Shown piece by piece: positions 57,742 to 64,000 of a stretch of 64,000 bases of DNA. The DNA comes from Melieria omissa (taxonomy: Eukaryota > Arthropoda > Insecta > Diptera > Ulidiidae). The stretch is taken from NCBI GenBank assembly GCA_963971225.1, contig OZ020267.1:154495920-154559919 (forward strand). Reading direction: 5' to 3'. Both the position numbers and the translations under genes were made by a program. The first letter of the stretch is position 1, and every line of letters starts with the position of its first letter. Below the pieces are notes generated by a model that saw only the letters and a program-made list of their open reading frames with translations, did no database searches and was not told the DNA's origin.

Positions 57742-60560
57742 CGAATTTAGATCGGTGTGTCTAGCTGTTGGGTTTCTAGCCTTTTGCTTCTGCTGCCGCT
57801 GCACCTCCTCAGTCCTTGGGGCAGGTTGCCGCTAGTCGTCCTCATGTTGCATGTATGCCGGCACCCTACCTCCGACCGGTGAGCACGAGTATGACTACGG
57901 GGCCAGCGGTTTTGTTGGACGCGTGCATCTGGCTTTGTTTATCCCGTAGCTTCAGCTGGCGTGGGTTCCACTCCAACAAGTCCGCTCCGTAGCCATACCG
58001 CCTCACCTACAGCCATTTGGATCTACATCAGCAAGCACCGCAACGACGACCTAGCAGCCTACAACCGGAAAATCATAACAAAAGATACATACACACATAC
58101 ACTAACATACAATTATTTTTATGCACACGCTTTAACTCCTGACATAGCGGACGGACATGGTAGCAAGTACCATTGCTGCTGTTGTTCCTATTCCTCAGCA
58201 TCGCCTCATTGAATGGGATGCTCTTAACCCGCCCTGCCATTTGTTTCCTAAGGTGAAATTTGGAAACCCAATGGAAACTTAACCCTCCTTACCCCACTTC
58301 AGTGACAGACCAAACATTATTTAAGCTTAAGCAACCATTATAACAATTTTTATTCCATAATCTTAACCTAATACAAAATCAATTCTTAATCTAATTTCCA
58401 TACTATTTTTCATGTTCGAATTATAATTAAATTTTAATTGTAATTTTATTTATTCAATTTCAAAAAAAAAATATCAACAAAAGCTTAAAATTAAATTAAC
58501 TCGAGAAGAAAAATGCCTTTTTCAGTTACTTAGATCATACCGTTTTCTTAGACTTAGACAAATATTCCAAAACAACATTAACCAACGTTTCATCATAAAA
58601 AACCAAAAAACCCACACTTTCAAAAATAGAAAAAAAATAAATTTTCTTTCTCCCTTTTTCTTCCAATTTAAATTACTTTTCCAATCAAACTTTAAAATTA
58701 AAAAAGAATCTTTTGTTTCTCAAAATTCCTTTTTCTTATTTTAACTAATTCTCAGAATTTTCCGCAAATTGCATTGTTATTTTGTTTTTCCTTGGACATT
58801 ATCCCCTTTTCGTTTCTTTTCTTTCCCTTTTTTTCAAAATAACGCACGAAAACCCATATATATAACAATATATAAAATTATATTAAAATGTTATTGGTTC
58901 ACTCACGGTTTTTCTCGCTCCATCGATGCGTTGGGCCCAGCGACATGATGCGCGTATTCAGGAACGTGATGTGCTAAATAGGGTTTTGTGGAACGAAAAT
59001 TTGTCATAGGTGTAAGTGCGTTTTTCTGTCTTTTTCGATATAACCCAGTTGTTTTGTTCTTTTTTTTTTTTTTCTTCTTCGCTTTTCTTTTGCTAAATAT
59101 TTCGTAAATTTAATTTTTCATAGGATAAATTCATGTTTCAGTTATAAGTTTTAATGACATAAAAAAACGCTTTTAAAAATAGAATAGTGAGAAGAAATAA
59201 CCTTTTTGATATTTTCATTTTTGGTTTCCCTTTTTTTTTTCCTAAAAAAATGGTAGTTAACTTTTAATAGTTTTAATTTTTTTACAAAAATTAAATCTTA
59301 AGAATAAAATATTAGTAGAAAAAATATATGTATATTTTTGCTTTGTTTAGTACAATTTTTCATATACATATTTTCTTTTAAATAAATACACCACATTTTT
59401 TTTTTTTTTTTTTTTGTCAAAATTTTCATAAATAATATAAATTTTGTATAAGGATTTTATTTAGAAAAAAAAATGTCTTCCCATTTTGGAATTAGTTATT
59501 AGCAAATTTAATTTAAAAATTTAGAAATATGACGCACATATTGTAAGAAATTTTAATTAGTTTTTATATTATAAAAAAAATTCAACAACTTTGCACGCTC
59601 CTACAATATCCTGGTATGCGTCTCGCAGCTTCTAGCGACTCCAACGATGACTGGTCTTTCAGCATTCTCAGCAGCATTCCCGGGCAGCAGTAGTATTCGT
59701 TCTATTTTTGTCAGCTTCACATTTATAGTTTATAAACAGTTTAGATATACTTGGCGGAGTTTAAGTTAATTTTTAGCAGAATTATTTTGTTTTTAGCACA
59801 ATTTAGGTAGTTTGTTTAGCATTGGCATGGGTTTTTTTTTTTTTTTGTCTTATATAGCATAGTCGGAATTTTTGGCTGTTTTGGCGTTTTGAATTTCTTT
59901 GGTGGCGTACTTTAACTTTAGAACGAGAACCACATTGTTTTTAAAGGAAAGTTTTGCCTCGTGAGATTTTTGAATAAAAATGAAATTTCGCTCACTCGGC
60001 ACTGAATATTGTTTCGTCTTTAAACTATGCCCTTGTATTGGCCACTATGTCCGCGCACTTCATCATTTTCTCCTGTACAACCGGCTTATGCCACTATTGG
60101 GCCGCACGAACTCTCGCAGGCCACTTTGTTGAACACCACGGATTGGCCCCTTAACCACTGACTTAACACTCAGCAACTCCTCTTAATGATCTGGCACGAC
60201 TTATGCGTAACGACTCATCCTGCGACATACCAACGACTTCCCCGATCTTACTGCGGTGGCCGCTTATAAAGGCAAATTTTGCCGCAACAGCGCATAATCG
60301 CCTGATCTTCCAAATTCCAGCAGATCACCCCACTTCTTTGCAGAAATGCGACAAAATTTGGTGCATGGGGTGACCTTTACGTGGTTGGTGGAATGCAGCA
60401 GCCAGAACGGCAAAGACTTCACCAGCTGCACGACACAACAACAACATTCTTGGAATAGCAAGTGCCGGCAGCCGAAATGCATCCTACCAACACTTCGCGC
60501 AAGGTCATAAAGTGCAGCGCGGCCGAAGTGCACTACCACCGCCACACCCCACTATCTGCT
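57742..60560. mobile_element. Probable degraded LTR-retrotransposon DNA with AT-rich block
   Basis: Next to the primer-site motifs, about 58260-59600 is strikingly AT-rich with many T- and A-homopolymers (for example at 59052-59073 and 59397-59415). It is bordered by mixed-composition DNA that includes a TTATAAAGG box at 60264. The abrupt base-composition change and position beside the primer-site motifs suggest a long LTR or leader, as in Ulysses-type elements. There is no ORF and no second LTR to prove it. Confidence 0.3.
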
Positions 60561-63500
60561 GGATACGCAGATTCGATTTAAGAGCGCCGCGCTAGCGCAG
60601 TACGAACGCACAGCAAAAGAGAATGCGCAAGTGAAGCGCGAAATTCTGCGCTCACGTTCGCCAGCGTGGGTGGCTCAGCATGACAACAACAACAACCATG
60701 TTGGCTGCCAAGTGTGAATACGAGCACTAGCGAGCGCTCACTCGATCACTGCTGAACAAGTCTAGTTTGATTAGCGCTAGGCTGATTAGCGCTAGCGATT
60801 AGTGCAGTGCGTCGCATTAATACGCGGCCCTGTTTTATGTATCTGAGTCTTTATATGCAGCCCAGTACAAACGAGAGCGGTGAGCAAGAAGCAACTAAAC
60901 TGAGGACAAATAACCGAGCAAGGCCAACAGGCAACATTCAAAAAGGACAAAGGAACAGCAGTCGTTGTCGGCTCGTCTGCTTTGCTATGCCGCACACGTG
61001 CGCCTATCAAAACCAACTAAAACTGCAGCCAGCAATGGGGTCGTTGGCAGCACGGCAGACGCACGCACGCACACGGACGAACAGATCAAACACACAGTTA
61101 GCTACTCGAGCAAACAAACACATTCCATGTTCGACCCGAGTTGAGCAGCCGCAGTCGACGCGCGGCTCCTCTCTGCCCTCGGGCCTCCTTCACTCAAAGT
61201 AGCGAGCTTTGAATATTTCAATTGCCGTTGGCCGTTGGCCGCTGGACAGTGGACTGGCTGGACGTTACACATGTCGGCCGCATGCGGACAAGCGACGGCC
61301 AACCAGCGACACGCATTGTGTGGCTTATCTGCACAGCAACGAGTGCTGTCTGCTGCACCGAGTTGGTCTATGCTCCGTTCTTGTTTTCGTTCTAGTTCTG
61401 GTTTTTGTTTTTTCTTCGGTGTTTCGGTTGCAAGACCAAACTTTGATTGGAATTTTGTGCTTTCTATGGTTTGCTGTTGTCGTTGCTGCGCTGTGCATCA
61501 GCGCCTCTGTCCTGTTTCCGGCTTGTTACAGTCGGCATTTCCGGGATCTCTTGTGTAGCGACCTAAGTGAGCTTTAATTGTTGGTGCGTACGCGGCAACC
61601 ATTCGAAGCAAAATCGAACCGATCTCGATTTCTTCGGTGGAATTTTGGTGTATTTAACTTGTGATGCTTCGATTGTGCTTCGAGATAATTTCAGTCATTG
61701 TAGCAGTGCTGTTGCGTTTGCGATATTGAGTCCATGTGACATTGAGTCCAAAGTTTTCGTTGAAAATTGGCATTTTAAAATTTGATGGCTCAGCGCTCCG
61801 CTATTTTTAATATATTCGCCGCATTCCCACCGCATTGCCACAAAGCAATATGCAAATTGATAACACAAACAACGAAAAAAATGACAAATTGCTCGAAAAA
61901 CCCGAATAAAAGTAACAATGCATGGACTTTTTTTTGCGAGCCAGTTAATTCCGCTACAAATTGCAACCGTGAATGTTATTAAAAATTTCTTCCGCTCTTC
62001 TGTGCGAGTGACCAACGTGGCGTATGAGCGACCTTTTCATTTCGCACTCAATTTACGCCGTGCAGCGTGCTTTTTCGCACTGCCAGCATGCGCCCAGCCG
62101 AATTTAATTAAACAAGCTCGAAATTACAGGCCTACATTGTAAGGTGTTGTAAATGTAATTTGCACGCGGCCACGTGCAGCAGCTGGCGCGTAATTCAAGC
62201 GAGTGCGCGCAGCTCCTCGGCCGTTTCATCTTTCGCGCTTCATGCAAATTTAAAGTTGGTCAACGCATAAGTGTGTCTGATTGCCGGCATAATTGCATTA
62301 GTGTGCATGGACGAAAAAGGGACGAGCATTGAACATTGAAGGATGGACGCTTTCATAGAGGCCTCGGACTGCTAGTAACCGTGAGATTCATCGTGAAATG
62401 GATGAATACGCATCCACGTGTCTGCCATTGATTGGCGACATTTTCCTGTTTGATTAGTATGGCGTTGGTCATTTGGGGCTCTTTCAACCTGAGAGAAGCA
62501 ATTAGAAAGGCCGCTTACGCTGTGTCCTCGCAGCTGTACTATGTTTCCTTGCAAAACAGCAAAAATGGTTAATGAAGTGGCTGACCACGTTGTACACACT
62601 TCAAATGAACTCCAAGGCAAAAACAAAAACACACGCACACACACATCTCACAGTCTCACAATATTTGTCTGTCGACCGAGCTAACTGCAGTCCACTGCAG
62701 CCGAGCAAAGCAAACAAACAGAGAATGAACGCAAAGCAAAAACCCACAAAAATTGTTCTTGTCGCATTGCTTGTGTTTGTCTTTCCACTTTCCACCGGTT
62801 GCTTGAAGAAGTAAACCAAAAAGCTTTCCTCATCAGCACAAAAGAAATCATTGGAGTAGTTAAACTGCAGTGTCTGCTTTTAGGCGTTGCACATGACATT
62901 TTATTGAAAACGCAAAGTTTTCGCTGACAATGAAATTTTAATTAGCGACTCGTGTCTCTGCGCTCGCACTGAAGTTGGCGCCCACTGGCCCCGCCCACTT
63001 GTCACCTTGACGCGGCCACCGAAACTTGCGCTGCATGTTTTCACGAAAATTTAGCGCTCCTCACGCGGCAACTTTTGAACTCTTGACAATTGGCGCGCGA
63101 CAGCAAACACGCCGACAATCGCCGCAGCTGCCGATTCTGCGTATTTGCACAAATTGGCCAGCTGGGTTTTGCGGCCGCACTCGAGATATTTGCGCCGCCG
63201 ACTTTTGCGCGTCTGCACTTGTCAACTGAAAACTGTTTGCAGCAACCAGCGAAAAACAATCGCTGCTCAGGCAACGCGTCAATTGTTGCGCTGCGTAAAC
63301 TTTTCAATCGCATCGCACACATTGTCAGTTGCGCGGTTGACGGCGGCTGCGCACCCACTCGGAACCAGTGACCCGGATGCTGGCGGCAGACACTCACTCA
63401 CTCGCCTGTTCTCACTGCGCGGCTGTTCTCACTCACTCGCCTGAGTGCTTTTCTAGCAGAGCAATGAGTGAAATCTGACATCTCCCGTCTTTCACAATTC

Positions 63501-64000
63501 CCACTTTTTTCACTCCTTTCTCTCTACTTGGTTACTGGGTGTTTTGAATACCATCCTCCCGCCCGCATTTCGCCCTTGAGCCTTTTCTCGGTGTGACATG
63601 TTGCTGTTGCCACATAGACACCGGCGCAGGATCGACGCTGCGTCAGCGGTTGCTGAATGCATTTGCATTTATAATGTGTGCTCTGTGTTCGTGTGTGCGT
63701 GCGTGCCTGTGCGCTCAACTTTGTTTAATGCAAATGAGCGCAATGTAAAAAGGCGTCAACACACACTCGGCAACAAATGAAAGCTAATTGTGGCTTATGA
63801 GCGCGTCGAACACTGTGCAGTGTGAAGGAAGCGGCTAAAGCGACGTAGGAAGTGCGCTATAAAACACGCTCACGCACATGTTTGCACTTGAAAACTAATT
63901 AAGTGCAAAAAATAGAATACAACACAACACCAACAACACCAACAGCCACATCAAAACGGCAACTCAGGAGGCAAATGTTGGTGCGCTTGTTTTCTATTTT
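60561..64000. other. Gene-free right end
   Basis: Mixed-composition DNA rich in CACA and TTG tracts. A 13-bp direct repeat, TGATTAGCGCTAG, occurs twice at 60768-60795. No exon, RNA gene or transposon recognised. Confidence 0.4.

Noticed and set aside
60264..60272. TTATAAAGG as the promoter of a gene at the right end
   Set aside because: No coding exon follows within reach, and it sits in probable transposon DNA. Left as part of that region only.

Overview
The window is eukaryotic, from a higher dipteran (brachyceran) fly. Gene content, GT-AG introns, CA/CAG-rich low-complexity DNA and transposon types all fit a tephritid fruit fly or close relative. The species call is inference, because no database search was possible. 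Six intron-containing protein genes could be assembled exon by exon, with every splice phase closing. Two tRNA genes, two broken gene copies and at least seven transposable-element insertions are also supported.

Layout, left to right. Cyclin Y (1147-2336, +) is followed by a long 3' UTR. A transposon-rich spacer (4.0-5.6 kb) holds a tRNA-derived SINE-like unit and a nested pair: a pogo/Tigger remnant inside a TTAA-flanked piggyBac-type MITE. Herp (7353-15214, +) encodes an ER stress protein; its first intron carries a nearly pristine RTE-like non-LTR retrotransposon (9941-13203, -) with a 15-bp target duplication. LKR/SDH (17506-22426, +) is the bifunctional lysine-catabolism enzyme in nine exons. 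A 6-kb spacer follows. An EPT1/SELENOI-type ethanolamine phosphotransferase (28679-37155, +) has two alternative C-termini, a 154-bp hAT-type MITE in one intron and a mariner relic in intron 1. From 38.0 to 49.5 kb there is a dispersed cluster of FR47-like GNAT acyltransferase paralogs: three intact genes, one truncated copy and one possible relic. Two identical, divergently oriented tRNA-Gly(GCC) genes sit inside this cluster. From 49.5 kb to the end I see no convincing protein gene apart from one weak 51-aa secreted-peptide candidate. That stretch holds a 480-bp foldback/MITE, a set of three tRNA-Lys-primer-binding-site-like motifs and a strongly AT-rich block that looks like degraded transposon DNA.

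The named genes are not an operon-like unit. They are separate housekeeping or metabolic genes: cell-cycle/Wnt kinase regulation, ER-associated degradation, mitochondrial lysine breakdown, ER phospholipid synthesis and acyl conjugation. I found no defence-type or otherwise wholly new system. The most notable items are the nested and fresh transposons, the two EPT1 tails, the in-frame 57-nt intron of LKR/SDH, and the birth-and-death GNAT cluster.
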